Of a stretch of 23,776 nt of DNA, positions 8,404-15,669 are shown in pieces (the stretch's first letter is position 1; every line of letters begins with the position of its first letter). This DNA comes from a virus: the IMG/VR virus record IMGVR_UViG_3300009103_000157, positions 1 to 23,776 of that record; one strand, written 5' to 3'. The translations under genes and the position numbers were made by a program. Under the pieces are notes generated by a model. It saw only the letters and a program-made list of their open reading frames with translations. It had not been told where the DNA came from and did not search any database.

Positions 8404-8423
8404 ACACTCTATTGAGAGAGTGT
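8404..8423 (-). other. Hairpin between protease and scaffold genes
   Basis: The arms acactct (8404-8410) and agagtgt (8417-8423) form a perfect 7-bp stem with a 6-base loop. It lies in the 131-base gap between the prohead protease stop and the scaffold start. On the minus strand it is followed by CCCTCAAATTTTAATTT, which is only moderately T-rich, so it could be a weak terminator or an RNA-stabilising or processing stem. Nothing else in the gap looks coding. Confidence 0.4.
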
Positions 8424-8465
8424 ATGCTTGTCATAGATACATATATGGGGAGAGTAAAAACCGAC

Positions 8466-9083
8466 CTACCTGTTAAACTGGCAGATCCCTGTGTTGCAGC
8501 AGATGATATCACTTATGATACTGTTGACTGCATCATATCGATATATTGGGGAAGATATGTTTTCATTTAGTTGACTTACTGGCTGAACATATGCTCCGTG
8601 TGTAGAAGGGGTAGATACAAAATCCCAACAAAGTAGTTCAAAGTCGTCTTGTACTTCAACTGTGTTACTTTCGTATACTTCTTTAACTGAACCTAAACCT
8701 CTAGATGAGATTCCTACTGTGAGTCCTCTGTTGAATAAAGTTTGGAGTATTCTACCTGATGGAGTGTCTAAAACTTCTATTCTTCCTATAACATCGTCTC
8801 CATCCCACCAAACATCTCTTACTACGTGGCAAGTATTTCCTAAGTTGATTACTTGAGAGTCTGGATGATCTAATTCACCATATGCTCTATTTTGAGCTAT
8901 TGGTCCTTCTTTATAATTTTTAATTTCTCTGTCTAGAATTTTTTTAGGGTAAACTCGGCCGTTTTGGTTTTTTTCTCCGGCCTTTTGAACTACTCCTTCA
9001 ACAATAAGAGGGCCGTTGCCTTTTCCTTCGGCTAATACTTTTTTAAAAACAAATGGTCTATATTCTACTAAAGTTTCTTTCAT
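8466..9083 (-). CDS. Prohead core protease, gp21-type, 205 aa
   Basis: This is a serine protease of the T4 gp21/herpesvirus assemblin type. It matures the prohead by cutting scaffold and capsid precursors. Near the N-terminus are LIVEGVVQKAGEKNQNGRVYP and PKKILDREI. Catalytic His73 lies in GELDHPD, and the serine is in GISSRG (Ser126 or Ser127). The length of 205 aa matches the family (T4 gp21, about 212 aa). The C-terminal IISDIICCNTGIC is a Cys-containing tail like those of phage relatives. The start codon overlaps the stop of the 140-aa gene (TGATG), so translation is probably coupled. The gene sits between gp67/68-position genes and the scaffold, as in T4. Confidence 0.93.
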   Translation of the reverse strand: MKETLVEYRPFVFKKVLAEGKGNGPLIVEGVVQKAGEKNQNGRVYPKKILDREIKNYKEGPIAQNRAYGELDHPDSQVINLGNTCHVVRDVWWDGDDVIGRIEVLDTPSGRILQTLFNRGLTVGISSRGLGSVKEVYESNTVEVQDDFELLCWDFVSTPSTHGAYVQPVSQLNENISSPIYRYDAVNSIISDIICCNTGICQFNR

Positions 9084-9505
9084 CAGTTTCCTAGTTCTTT
9101 AAGTTTATTGTTTAAGTGATTTATTCTTTCAGATATACGAGCTAAACGTTTGTTTGTGCCTTCGAAAAAATTCCCACCACCTAAGTTCATTTCTGTTTTG
9201 AGTTTAAGGTTGTATTCAACTATTTTGTCTACTTCTCTTAAATGTTTTTCAATCTCACGAACTGAATTATTCATTTGTTGGCGAGGATTGGTAACTTTCT
9301 TTTTAAATCTTCTATAGGATTCATTAACTGATTCTTCCCACTTTCTGTTTTTGTTAACTTTTTCCCAATCTCTCATTGAAGTAAAAGCTTTCGTAGTAGC
9401 AATTTGTTGTCCACCAGGTTGAACTAAAGCGCCAGTAGTAGACATTTCGTCTAAATGACCTTGTATTAGTTCTCTAATTAGTTCTCTTAGTTGGCTTGCT
9501 TTCAT
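9083..9505 (-). CDS. Small head protein with N-terminal tag helix, 140 aa (gp68 position)
   Basis: I do not recognise the family. The protein begins MKASQLRELIRELIQGHLDE, the same kind of LRxxIRE helix found on the uncharacterised proteins at the other end of the window. It then has MSTTGALVQPGG and a basic, coiled-coil-prone body (about 45-140), rich in Lys, Arg, Asn and Glu. The position directly before the protease corresponds to T4 gp67/gp68, small prohead core proteins, so a core role is plausible. LDE at residues 18-20 would fit the T4 protease rule (L/I-x-E). It overlaps the 92-aa gene by four bases and the protease gene by one. Confidence 0.8.
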   Translation of the reverse strand: MKASQLRELIRELIQGHLDEMSTTGALVQPGGQQIATTKAFTSMRDWEKVNKNRKWEESVNESYRRFKKKVTNPRQQMNNSVREIEKHLREVDKIVEYNLKLKTEMNLGGGNFFEGTNKRLARISERINHLNNKLKELGN

Positions 9506-9780
9506 CTTGGGTCAGTTATAATTCTTTGTATCCTGTTTCTTAAATTTTTAGCATCAACCCATATATCCCTTACTCTAGGATCGTTTGGATTTTCTTTTGT
9601 TGCTCTTTTCATTTTACGAATAATTTCATCTAAATCTTTATATATGTCTTCTAAACTAAAATCATATCTAACATTCCAAGTTACAGAACCTGTTTCAGGA
9701 TCTTTTTTTACTCGTTGGGTCTCAAAGTCATATTTAGGTTTTCTCCTTACTTCATTTAATATATTTTTTAACTTAACCAT
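9502..9780 (-). CDS. Small basic helical protein, 92 aa (gp67 position)
   Basis: No family is recognised. The N-terminus MVKLKNILNEVRR is a shorter version of the tag-like helix. WNVRYDFSLEDIYKDLDEII and a basic C-terminal helix ending RIQRIITDPR follow. The protein is small, charged and helical, and its slot between portal and protease resembles that of T4 gp67, a prohead core component. It overlaps the upstream gene by eight bases and the downstream one by four, so it is clearly part of a coupled unit. The role is inferred from position only. Confidence 0.75.
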   Translation of the reverse strand: MVKLKNILNEVRRKPKYDFETQRVKKDPETGSVTWNVRYDFSLEDIYKDLDEIIRKMKRATKENPNDPRVRDIWVDAKNLRNRIQRIITDPR

Positions 9781-10615
9781 TTACTTTATCTAATTCTCTT
9801 ATAAGTTCATAGTAATTTAAAACATTACTTATATCAGAATCTTTAAGTACACGGTCAACTGGTTTTAAAAGTTTACTTACTTCTTCAAGTTTAACTTTTA
9901 CAGCACCATCCTTGATATTTGAATGGTGATATTTAATTTTTTGTTTTATTTCTGTAATACACTTGTTGGTGTATTTTTTTAATTTGGGTGTATCAGATAC
10001 TTCGTTGATATATTCTTTGAGAAGGTTTTTTTGGTTTGGTCCTAGGTGAGAGTATTTTTTATTAAAACTCTCAACAACCGCTTTATAAGATAAAATTCTT
10101 ACATCTTTATCATATTCTTTAAACTCATCAAATATAGTCCTTTTAAGTGGAGTAGTTTCTTTTTCATTTAAGTTATCTAATACCTTAAATTTTGCCTCAA
10201 CAAGTAAGGTAGGTGAAACATTTTTAGAAATACTCTCAAATAAAGTGTACACGGAAGCCTGTTTAGAATAGTTGGTGATTTTTGCTTTGAAAAAGTTATC
10301 TATACTATAGTATTTCTTAATTTCTTTAATTAAATTATATTTTTCAGAGGATAGTTGTTTTGTGTTGAGTTTTTCTCTCTTTTTTAAAACAGCTTCTAAT
10401 AAAATTTCTGATTTTCTTGGATCTTTATATTTGTTGGTTGTAAGAACATTATAATATTGTAACTCTTCACACAACGTAGTACCTTTTTTAAAGTACTTTT
10501 TTATTAAGTCCAAAGAATGTGTGGGGTTTCCCTCAACCGTGTCAGAGGTCAATTGTCTTGACAATAATTCGAAGAGTATCCCAGTGTTTTTGTACTTTGA
10601 ATGTTTAATTTTCAT
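9773..10615 (-). CDS. Conserved-looking head-module protein of unknown function, 280 aa
   Basis: The protein is Lys-rich and probably all-helical. It begins MKIKHSKYKNTGILFELLSR, an opening I associate with an uncharacterised family found beside portal genes in T4-like marine phages; that association is from memory and not verified. LDLIKKYFKKGT and long charged helices follow, and it ends YYELIRELDKVNG. I chose the ATG at 10615. A TTG at 10627 would add four residues and lies only eight bases from the AT-box, so it cannot be excluded. The gene follows the portal by 36 bases and overlaps the 92-aa gene, suggesting a role in portal or prohead initiation. Confidence 0.8.
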   Translation of the reverse strand: MKIKHSKYKNTGILFELLSRQLTSDTVEGNPTHSLDLIKKYFKKGTTLCEELQYYNVLTTNKYKDPRKSEILLEAVLKKREKLNTKQLSSEKYNLIKEIKKYYSIDNFFKAKITNYSKQASVYTLFESISKNVSPTLLVEAKFKVLDNLNEKETTPLKRTIFDEFKEYDKDVRILSYKAVVESFNKKYSHLGPNQKNLLKEYINEVSDTPKLKKYTNKCITEIKQKIKYHHSNIKDGAVKVKLEEVSKLLKPVDRVLKDSDISNVLNYYELIRELDKVNG

Positions 10616-10635
10616 AGGTAATTGCAATTACTCTG

Positions 10636-10645
10636 TTATAAATAT
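10636..10645 (-). promoter_or_regulatory. AT-box ATATTTATAA after the portal gene
   Basis: An exact decamer on the minus strand between the portal stop and the 280-aa gene. It is followed by CAGA, as at 14868-14877. It is 20 bases from the chosen ATG and 8 from the alternative TTG. Role inferred. Confidence 0.55.
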
Positions 10646-10651
10646 ATGGAT

Positions 10652-12505
10652 TTACTCTAAGCCTGTGATTTGGCTTTCATCTAACAGTCCCTCGTTTTCT
10701 TTCAAAAGAGTTGGTTTCTTTTTTCTAAGGGAATCTAATACATTTTTGTGTCTGAATAATTGGTTTTCTTGAAAAGTACTAACATCATTTGTATCACTAA
10801 CTCTTAAAGAGTCATTGGATTTCATAGTAGCTTGTCCCAAAGGATCTTTACCAAACGTATCTCTATCAGTTTTATACTGAGTAAGTTTGGTTTTGGGTCT
10901 GCCTGGTTCTTCTTCTTCATACCCATCAGGAACGTTCGTAACTGATTTGTCTCTTTTAGTAGAATATAATGAAGCTAAATCATGTGGCGTACCAAACGAT
11001 TCGCCTGTTTGTAGAGGATCATTACCTTCATTTTCAATTTGGTTTACTCTAAATTTAAATTTAGCATCTTCTAAAGTTTCTTCTTGTTCTGTTTTGAACT
11101 CTTGATTACTAAGTTTAAATATGTTTTTATAAATCCAATCTTTACTCAACAAATTGTTCTCTAAAACACTATTCGCAAGTTCGACTTTTGATTTATAAAG
11201 TTCAGTTTTTTCTTGTTCAAATATAATAGATGGAGTAGTTAAATTTAATTCAAAATTTACTAATCTCTCATCATCATAGCCTTGAGTATATAAATGTACA
11301 AATGCGATTTTATAAAGTTCAGAGACTATAATTCTTTGGATTTTTTCTATTGTACGAGCAAACCTAATATCTTCAGCAGCTAGTGTGGCTTTACCTTCTA
11401 AGTTCTCATCATATCCTAAGAAAGCTTTAGGTACCCTCAATGCAGCAAATAATTTATCTCTATAGTAAGCTACATCTTCCATTCCATCATAATCTAATCC
11501 TTTTGTAGTATCAATTTTAGTAGCTGCATCGTTTCCTCTAATAGGGATATAGAAATCCTCAAGCATATTCTGCATGTTAAATTTTAAATTATATTCACCT
11601 GTGTTTTGGTCAACGTATGGGGTCTTTTTAATTGAGTTGACTGTTTTTTCCATAAAAGCATCTACTTCGTTTGGTGGAATAGATCCCACATTTATGTAGA
11701 AAGTACGTTTTTCAGGTGCTCTCATTATTCTATGAATAAGAGCGGCATCTTCCATCAACGTATATTGTTTAAATAGTTTACGAGCTGGTTCTAAATAACT
11801 TCTTCCATAAGGTAAATAATTAGCATCTGTTAGGAGTCTAAAATGAGCCATCTCATAGTTCTCAAAATAAACAGAATCGTCTTTATTTTGATTACTGTGA
11901 GGGTATTGAATATTGTACCCACTACTTTGTTCAAGTTTAAATTGAATTTTATCTGGGTTTTCTGGATCTTCTCCTTCTATTCTTATTACTTGATAAGTTG
12001 AAAAAGGTATTACTTTGTATACTCCAAACTTCTCACTAATTTCTAATTTTAAATAGAAATCCCCATACTTACACATATTACGAACCCATGTAGGTAAATT
12101 AAACTCTATATTTAAAATATCATAAAATAAGTTATTTAATACTTTTTTAATTGTATCATCATCTGTGTTAATAGTTAACACATTTCCATATTCATCCTTT
12201 AAAGTTGATTCTTCTGACAATATGTCTAAAGAAGAAGCTATAATAGCATCTGTATCCATTGCCTCATAATCAGAATATAATTGATATCTTAAGGTTTGGT
12301 AATTTAGGGTTGGGTTATATGCCCACGAAGCTACTGGAGAGTATAATCTAGTAAATCTATCCATCAAACGATTAGTCTCTAAACTTCCGTATGCTTGTAG
12401 TCTATTAACGTCCCCTACTTTGAGGGTTTTTCCTCCAACATTTCTGATGATAACATCGGTTGAAAATAATTTTTGTAGTCTTGAAAATAAGCTTTTATCT
12501 GCCAT
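10652..12505 (-). CDS. Portal vertex protein, gp20-type, 617 aa
   Basis: This forms the dodecameric portal through which DNA is packaged and to which the neck attaches. The N-terminal part shows LYSDYEAMDTDAIIASSLDI (about 77-96) and a WVRNMCKYGDFYLKLE segment (140-155). The mid-region AHFRLLTDANYLPYGRSYLE (220-239) and the strong LFAALRVPKAFLGYDE block (352-367) are typical of gp20 portals in T4-like marine phages. It is longer than T4 gp20 (524 aa), mainly because of a charged, low-complexity tail from about residue 500. The tail contains TLLKENEG (599-606), similar to the proposed protease motif. It lies 28 bases after the terminase, without the tail sheath and tube genes that separate gp17 and gp20 in T4. 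Confidence 0.92.
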   Translation of the reverse strand: MADKSLFSRLQKLFSTDVIIRNVGGKTLKVGDVNRLQAYGSLETNRLMDRFTRLYSPVASWAYNPTLNYQTLRYQLYSDYEAMDTDAIIASSLDILSEESTLKDEYGNVLTINTDDDTIKKVLNNLFYDILNIEFNLPTWVRNMCKYGDFYLKLEISEKFGVYKVIPFSTYQVIRIEGEDPENPDKIQFKLEQSSGYNIQYPHSNQNKDDSVYFENYEMAHFRLLTDANYLPYGRSYLEPARKLFKQYTLMEDAALIHRIMRAPEKRTFYINVGSIPPNEVDAFMEKTVNSIKKTPYVDQNTGEYNLKFNMQNMLEDFYIPIRGNDAATKIDTTKGLDYDGMEDVAYYRDKLFAALRVPKAFLGYDENLEGKATLAAEDIRFARTIEKIQRIIVSELYKIAFVHLYTQGYDDERLVNFELNLTTPSIIFEQEKTELYKSKVELANSVLENNLLSKDWIYKNIFKLSNQEFKTEQEETLEDAKFKFRVNQIENEGNDPLQTGESFGTPHDLASLYSTKRDKSVTNVPDGYEEEEPGRPKTKLTQYKTDRDTFGKDPLGQATMKSNDSLRVSDTNDVSTFQENQLFRHKNVLDSLRKKKPTLLKENEGLLDESQITGLE

Positions 12506-12519
12506 CTTTATTGTATATG

Positions 12520-12529
12520 TAATAAATAT
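12520..12529 (-). promoter_or_regulatory. AT-box ATATTTATTA upstream of the portal gene
   Basis: A one-mismatch copy of the decamer, 14 bases before the portal ATG and just after the terminase stop. The role as promoter or leader element is inferred from its repeated placement. Confidence 0.5.
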
Positions 12530-12533
12530 TAGT

Positions 12534-14117
12534 CTATAGTAACCACCTTAAATCTATGTTATCCTTACCATGTTTCATGGACCAAGGATCTTCTTTAGGT
12601 CTGTTAGTGTATACTGTTTTTGTATCTTGTGTTGATTTTTTTATTCCGTTTAATGTTGCTTTTGTTAAATCTACCCCATGCTGTGCAAATTTAAGTGCTG
12701 TGTCTCTTACGTAACATACTGTCCCTAAACTCATGGTTAAATCATCGTTATATCCTTGTTGAGCTTCTGGTCTTCCATTTTTCCAAATAAAAGTTCTAAT
12801 TTCTTCTAAAGTTCTACTACATTTAATTGTAATAGATTTATCCTTCATATAAGCATCTAGTTTAGCTATTACTAAGGGTCTAGTTCTATTTGACATTGTA
12901 AATCCAGGTGTCATTTTTGTTTTATCTAGTATGTCATATCCTTTAGCTATCCAACTTTCAGCGTCTTGTGTTTTATCGTCTTTTGGAGAATAATATAGAT
13001 TTTGATACCCTCTATCAATTACTTGTTGAAGTACTGCCCACCCAATATTTGCGTTTTCTATTGCTAATAAAGCATTGTTATATTCGGTTGCTACTGATAC
13101 TAATATATTTCCGTAGTCTTTTGTGCCGATTTGGCTTTTAAAAGAAGCCACTTGAGTACAGGAATCGATATCTACTACATGAAAAGCAGAATAATCTTTA
13201 GCATCCCCTCTAGCAACATCTGCTACAACCATATAATTTTTTGAATAATCCGGATATTCCCATATCCAATAATCTCCGCCTATACCTCTTCTTTCTATAG
13301 GTTCACAAACATATGTTTTTTCATAAAATTCAAGTACTTCCGGTGGTATAACACTATTTCCAGAGGTTAAGAAATTACAATCACATTCTTGGGCTGCTAA
13401 TCTTTCTCCTAGTTCTTCATCTTGTTGGTCTCTCCACGCTTGGTCTCTTTCTGGATGTATATTCCAAGGTAATCTTAAAGGAATAAAATCATTTTCTTTT
13501 TCTTGAGCTTTTGCCCAAGTTCTATGGAATAGATTTCCTGTACCGTTTGGTGTGGATAACATTATACATTTACCACCTGTTGCTAGGGTTTGTTGTGCAG
13601 AAGCCCATATAGGGTCTATTTTATTTGGTTCTACAAACGCTGCTTCATCTAAAATCAATAAAGATATGGCTTCAGATCTTGCTGCGTTTTCACTCGCTGC
13701 TATCGCCTTTACCTGCGACCCATTTACCAGCCGTAATGATAATCTGTTGTGTTCAACATTTTTAAGTTTAAGCCAACTAGGTAAATTGTCATACATTACT
13801 CTTACTTTTGTTACCAAGTTTTTGGCTGTTGCTTGAGTAGTAGCAATTACCAATATATTTTTATCTTTATTAAATAACATTAGATGTAGTGCTTGTCCTG
13901 CTGTTAGTGTTGATATTCCTAACTGTCTTGATTTTAATATTATGTTTCTATCATTTTTAGTTAAAATATCTAATACTTTTTCCTGAAAGGGGTAAAGATT
14001 GAATTGGATTCTTCCTCTAGTTGGGTGTTGAATTTGACAATATTTTTTTAAAAAATATGCTGGACTTGAAACACACTTTATGTATTCTTGTTTTATTATT
14101 TTTTTAATCTCACTCAT
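12534..14117 (-). CDS. Terminase large subunit, gp17-type, 527 aa
   Basis: This is the packaging motor ATPase and nuclease. The N-terminal ATPase domain has a Walker A of the atypical phage form SRQLGIST (63-70), Walker B LLILDEAAF (153-161) with the catalytic Glu, and a coupling motif LSTPNG (188-193). The RNase H-like nuclease domain shows Asp300 in VVADVARGD, Glu354 in LAIENANIGW and Asp458/459 in GYNDDL. All three acidic positions are present, so the enzyme looks intact. The length suits T4-type TerL (gp17, 610 aa; marine relatives about 540). The protein ends IDLRWLL. The start overlaps the upstream gene stop (TAATG), so it is coupled to the lysis-like gene. No small terminase subunit was recognised in the window. 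Confidence 0.95.
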   Translation of the reverse strand: MSEIKKIIKQEYIKCVSSPAYFLKKYCQIQHPTRGRIQFNLYPFQEKVLDILTKNDRNIILKSRQLGISTLTAGQALHLMLFNKDKNILVIATTQATAKNLVTKVRVMYDNLPSWLKLKNVEHNRLSLRLVNGSQVKAIAASENAARSEAISLLILDEAAFVEPNKIDPIWASAQQTLATGGKCIMLSTPNGTGNLFHRTWAKAQEKENDFIPLRLPWNIHPERDQAWRDQQDEELGERLAAQECDCNFLTSGNSVIPPEVLEFYEKTYVCEPIERRGIGGDYWIWEYPDYSKNYMVVADVARGDAKDYSAFHVVDIDSCTQVASFKSQIGTKDYGNILVSVATEYNNALLAIENANIGWAVLQQVIDRGYQNLYYSPKDDKTQDAESWIAKGYDILDKTKMTPGFTMSNRTRPLVIAKLDAYMKDKSITIKCSRTLEEIRTFIWKNGRPEAQQGYNDDLTMSLGTVCYVRDTALKFAQHGVDLTKATLNGIKKSTQDTKTVYTNRPKEDPWSMKHGKDNIDLRWLL

Positions 14118-14575
14118 TAAATTAAAGCTATTAATGTTATAATGGGTAATACAATGGACCCTATAAAACCAACTATCTTTAAGGCTTTTTGTTTTCGAAT
14201 TTCTTTCTTTTGTTGTTCTATAACTTGATTTTTAATATCAATTTCTGTGTTTTTATTAGCTAAAATTTGTTCGAAGTTATCTATTATTGATTGTTGGTTT
14301 TCAGATTTTTGAGTGAGTTTGACTATAACATCTTTTTGTAAAGTTATAGTATTTGTGTTTAATGTATCTTTTCCTTTATAGACTGTAAGAAGACTATCAA
14401 CGATTTCATATTCTAAAAGATCGCTTAATACAATTTTAGCATCTTCTAAATTCATTAAAACTAAAGTATCACCGTCACTGTTAATTATCTCCTTGACTTC
14501 TCCTCTTGAGATAGTCTGAGATGTTGCTGGTAATATCATCACTATCCATATTGCTAATGATACTAGGTATTTCAT
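14117..14575 (-). CDS. Signal peptide-coiled coil-C-terminal membrane anchor protein, possible spanin component, 152 aa
   Basis: Residues 1-20 form a signal peptide (MKYLVSLAIWIVMILPATSQ) with a plausible signal peptidase I site after Ser19 and no lipobox Cys. A section with SRGEVKEIINSDGDTLVLM follows. Residues 85-130 are a heptad-like coiled coil ending KKEIRKQK, and residues 132-152 are hydrophobic (KIVGFIGSIVLPIITLIALI). This topology, exported N-terminus, periplasmic coiled coil and C-terminal inner-membrane anchor, resembles unimolecular spanins, except that the lipid anchor is missing. It overlaps the preceding 126-aa membrane gene by 95 bases in another frame, as Rz/Rz1-type genes do. 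A function in disrupting the outer membrane at lysis is inference; another envelope protein is possible. Confidence 0.65.
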   Translation of the reverse strand: MKYLVSLAIWIVMILPATSQTISRGEVKEIINSDGDTLVLMNLEDAKIVLSDLLEYEIVDSLLTVYKGKDTLNTNTITLQKDVIVKLTQKSENQQSIIDNFEQILANKNTEIDIKNQVIEQQKKEIRKQKALKIVGFIGSIVLPIITLIALI

Positions 14576-14861
14576 TTCTTTTTTTCTCTAATTCAGCTAA
14601 TTTGGTTTCAGTTTCTTTAAGGACAACTTTAGTGCTATCTATGGCATAAAGTATAGTATTGATTTCTTTTTGAAGTTTACTATTAATACTATTTATGCTG
14701 TCATTTGATAATAGTAATTGCGTGTTGTGGTCTTTTAAAGCTTTAATTTCATCCTCATAAACATCAATAGGTTTTGAAGGCCTAAAAATTAAACTTAAAA
14801 TAAGAGCAACTGCAAGTATTACTATAAAAATTAACTGTATACTATTTATTATTTTATTCAC
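14481..14861 (-). CDS. Inner-membrane coiled-coil protein, i-spanin-like, 126 aa
   Basis: Residues 8-26 form one N-terminal membrane helix (IQLIFIVILAVALILSLIF). It is followed by a short RPSKPID linker and a long periplasmic coiled coil (about 35-100). The C-terminus is Ser/Asp-rich with a basic LKRRSQG end. This is the topology of Rz-type inner-membrane spanins. The start is a GTG; the next in-frame Met is residue 105, so no ATG alternative exists. Six bases upstream lies an exact ATATTTATAA element overlapping the stop codon of the kinase-like gene. The 95-base overlap with the next gene supports a coupled pair. I see no holin or endolysin nearby, so the lysis role rests on topology. Confidence 0.65.
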   Translation of the reverse strand: MNKIINSIQLIFIVILAVALILSLIFRPSKPIDVYEDEIKALKDHNTQLLLSNDSINSINSKLQKEINTILYAIDSTKVVLKETETKLAELEKKRNEIPSIISNMDSDDITSNISDYLKRRSQGDN

Positions 14862-14867
14862 TGTCTG

Positions 14868-14877
14868 TTATAAATAT
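14868..14877 (-). promoter_or_regulatory. AT-box ATATTTATAA overlapping the kinase-like stop codon
   Basis: An exact decamer on the minus strand. Its last bases form the TAA stop of the P-loop gene, and it lies six bases before the GTG of the i-spanin-like gene. It is followed by CAGA, as at 10636-10645. Confidence 0.55.
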
Positions 14878-15416
14878 ACAGGTGTACTCATTGTAATGGA
14901 TTCCACAACTTGTTGGATTCTCCTTTCGGTTGGTCCTTCTATTCGAATTAGATTTTTTATTCTATGATTGTATGTTTTTATTAAGTTATTTATTGAAAAA
15001 TCAACCAAATCTCTATATTTTTCATCTATTTCTCTCACACCGTTATCTTCAATATCAACCCCTTCAGGTGATACATAAAATATATAATCATATTCTGAAA
15101 TTAAATTTGCTGCGAAATCTCTAAAATAGTCTGCTTCTATTATTGAAACCGACTCAGCCAACCCTGTAAAAGCCATAACATCTATCACAGTTCTGTCTGT
15201 TATAATATTTTCATTCATTAACTCTGCTGCTCTTTCAGCTAAAAATATAGTTTGGCCCTTAAGAGTTGAATCTGTATTTAAGGGTATTCCTAAATCTCTT
15301 AAGTATTGGCTTCTTTCTGTTGCCACTTTATAATCAATAAATTCAGGTAAATTTTTTAATTCATTTACTAATGTAGTTTTACCTACACTCATTGTTCCAC
15401 AAAATCCTATTTTCAT
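14868..15416 (-). CDS. P-loop nucleotide kinase-like protein (AAA_28/NadR type), 182 aa
   Basis: This is a cytoplasmic ATP-binding protein. The Walker A GTMSVGKTT lies at residues 7-15. A TERSQYLRDLGIP segment follows (33-45), then DRTVIDVMAFTG (74-85) as a candidate substrate/Walker B region, and YIFYVSPEGVDIEDNGVR as the core strand plus lid. This layout is that of the AAA_28/NadR-like small kinases, which phosphorylate nucleosides, nicotinamide riboside or similar substrates; the substrate cannot be read here. The stop is six bases from the next gene. The start is four bases after the 82-aa gene, so it belongs to the same unit as the FAD enzyme. It could serve nucleotide or NAD metabolism during infection. 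Confidence 0.7.
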   Translation of the reverse strand: MKIGFCGTMSVGKTTLVNELKNLPEFIDYKVATERSQYLRDLGIPLNTDSTLKGQTIFLAERAAELMNENIITDRTVIDVMAFTGLAESVSIIEADYFRDFAANLISEYDYIFYVSPEGVDIEDNGVREIDEKYRDLVDFSINNLIKTYNHRIKNLIRIEGPTERRIQQVVESITMSTPVYL

Positions 15417-15420
15417 TTTC

Positions 15421-15669
15421 TTAATTTCTTACGTTAAACCTTGGGTCTTTATAAAAAGGAACCCCTTTCCAATCTCTTTTAGCTAATTTCCATTCTTCTT
15501 CAGTGTGTTGTATACCATATAAATAATATTCTCTTAATCTGTAGTTTCCTTCTGGAAGTAGAGCTGGCTCTTCCCATGAATGTAATTTATTGTTCCACAC
15601 AATCCTAATAGTCCCGTCAGGGCTTTTATATTTTTTAGATTGAGGAAACGGTGTTTTGACTTTTTTCAT
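15421..15669 (-). CDS. Small protein of unknown function, 82 aa
   Basis: No family is recognised. The protein is soluble, basic and rich in aromatic residues. KYKSPDGTIRIVWNNKLHSW suggests a small beta-rich fold, followed by LPEGNYRLREYYLYG and a helical EEEWKLAKRDWKG. No signal peptide, membrane segment or Cys is present. I take the ATG at 15669; an upstream TTG at 15687 would add six residues inside the FAD gene and is less likely. Even so, the gene overlaps the end of the FAD gene by 35 bases in a different frame and precedes the kinase-like gene by four bases, so it is tightly embedded in the operon. Confidence 0.7.
   Translation of the reverse strand: MKKVKTPFPQSKKYKSPDGTIRIVWNNKLHSWEEPALLPEGNYRLREYYLYGIQHTEEEWKLAKRDWKGVPFYKDPRFNVRN

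Noticed and set aside
8427-8441. Short ATG frame (14 aa) in the protease-scaffold gap
   Set aside because: Too short, no Shine-Dalgarno sequence, and it runs through the hairpin. No protein-like features.
10616-10627. TTG start adding four residues to the 280-aa protein
   Set aside because: The ATG at 10615 gives the more natural N-terminus MKIKHSKYKNTG. The TTG was kept only as an alternative.
15518-15525. TATAAATA on the plus strand inside the 82-aa gene
   Set aside because: It encodes Tyr-Leu-Tyr on the minus strand and lacks the flanking bases of the junction decamer. Treated as a chance copy, and a warning that the octamer alone is not specific.
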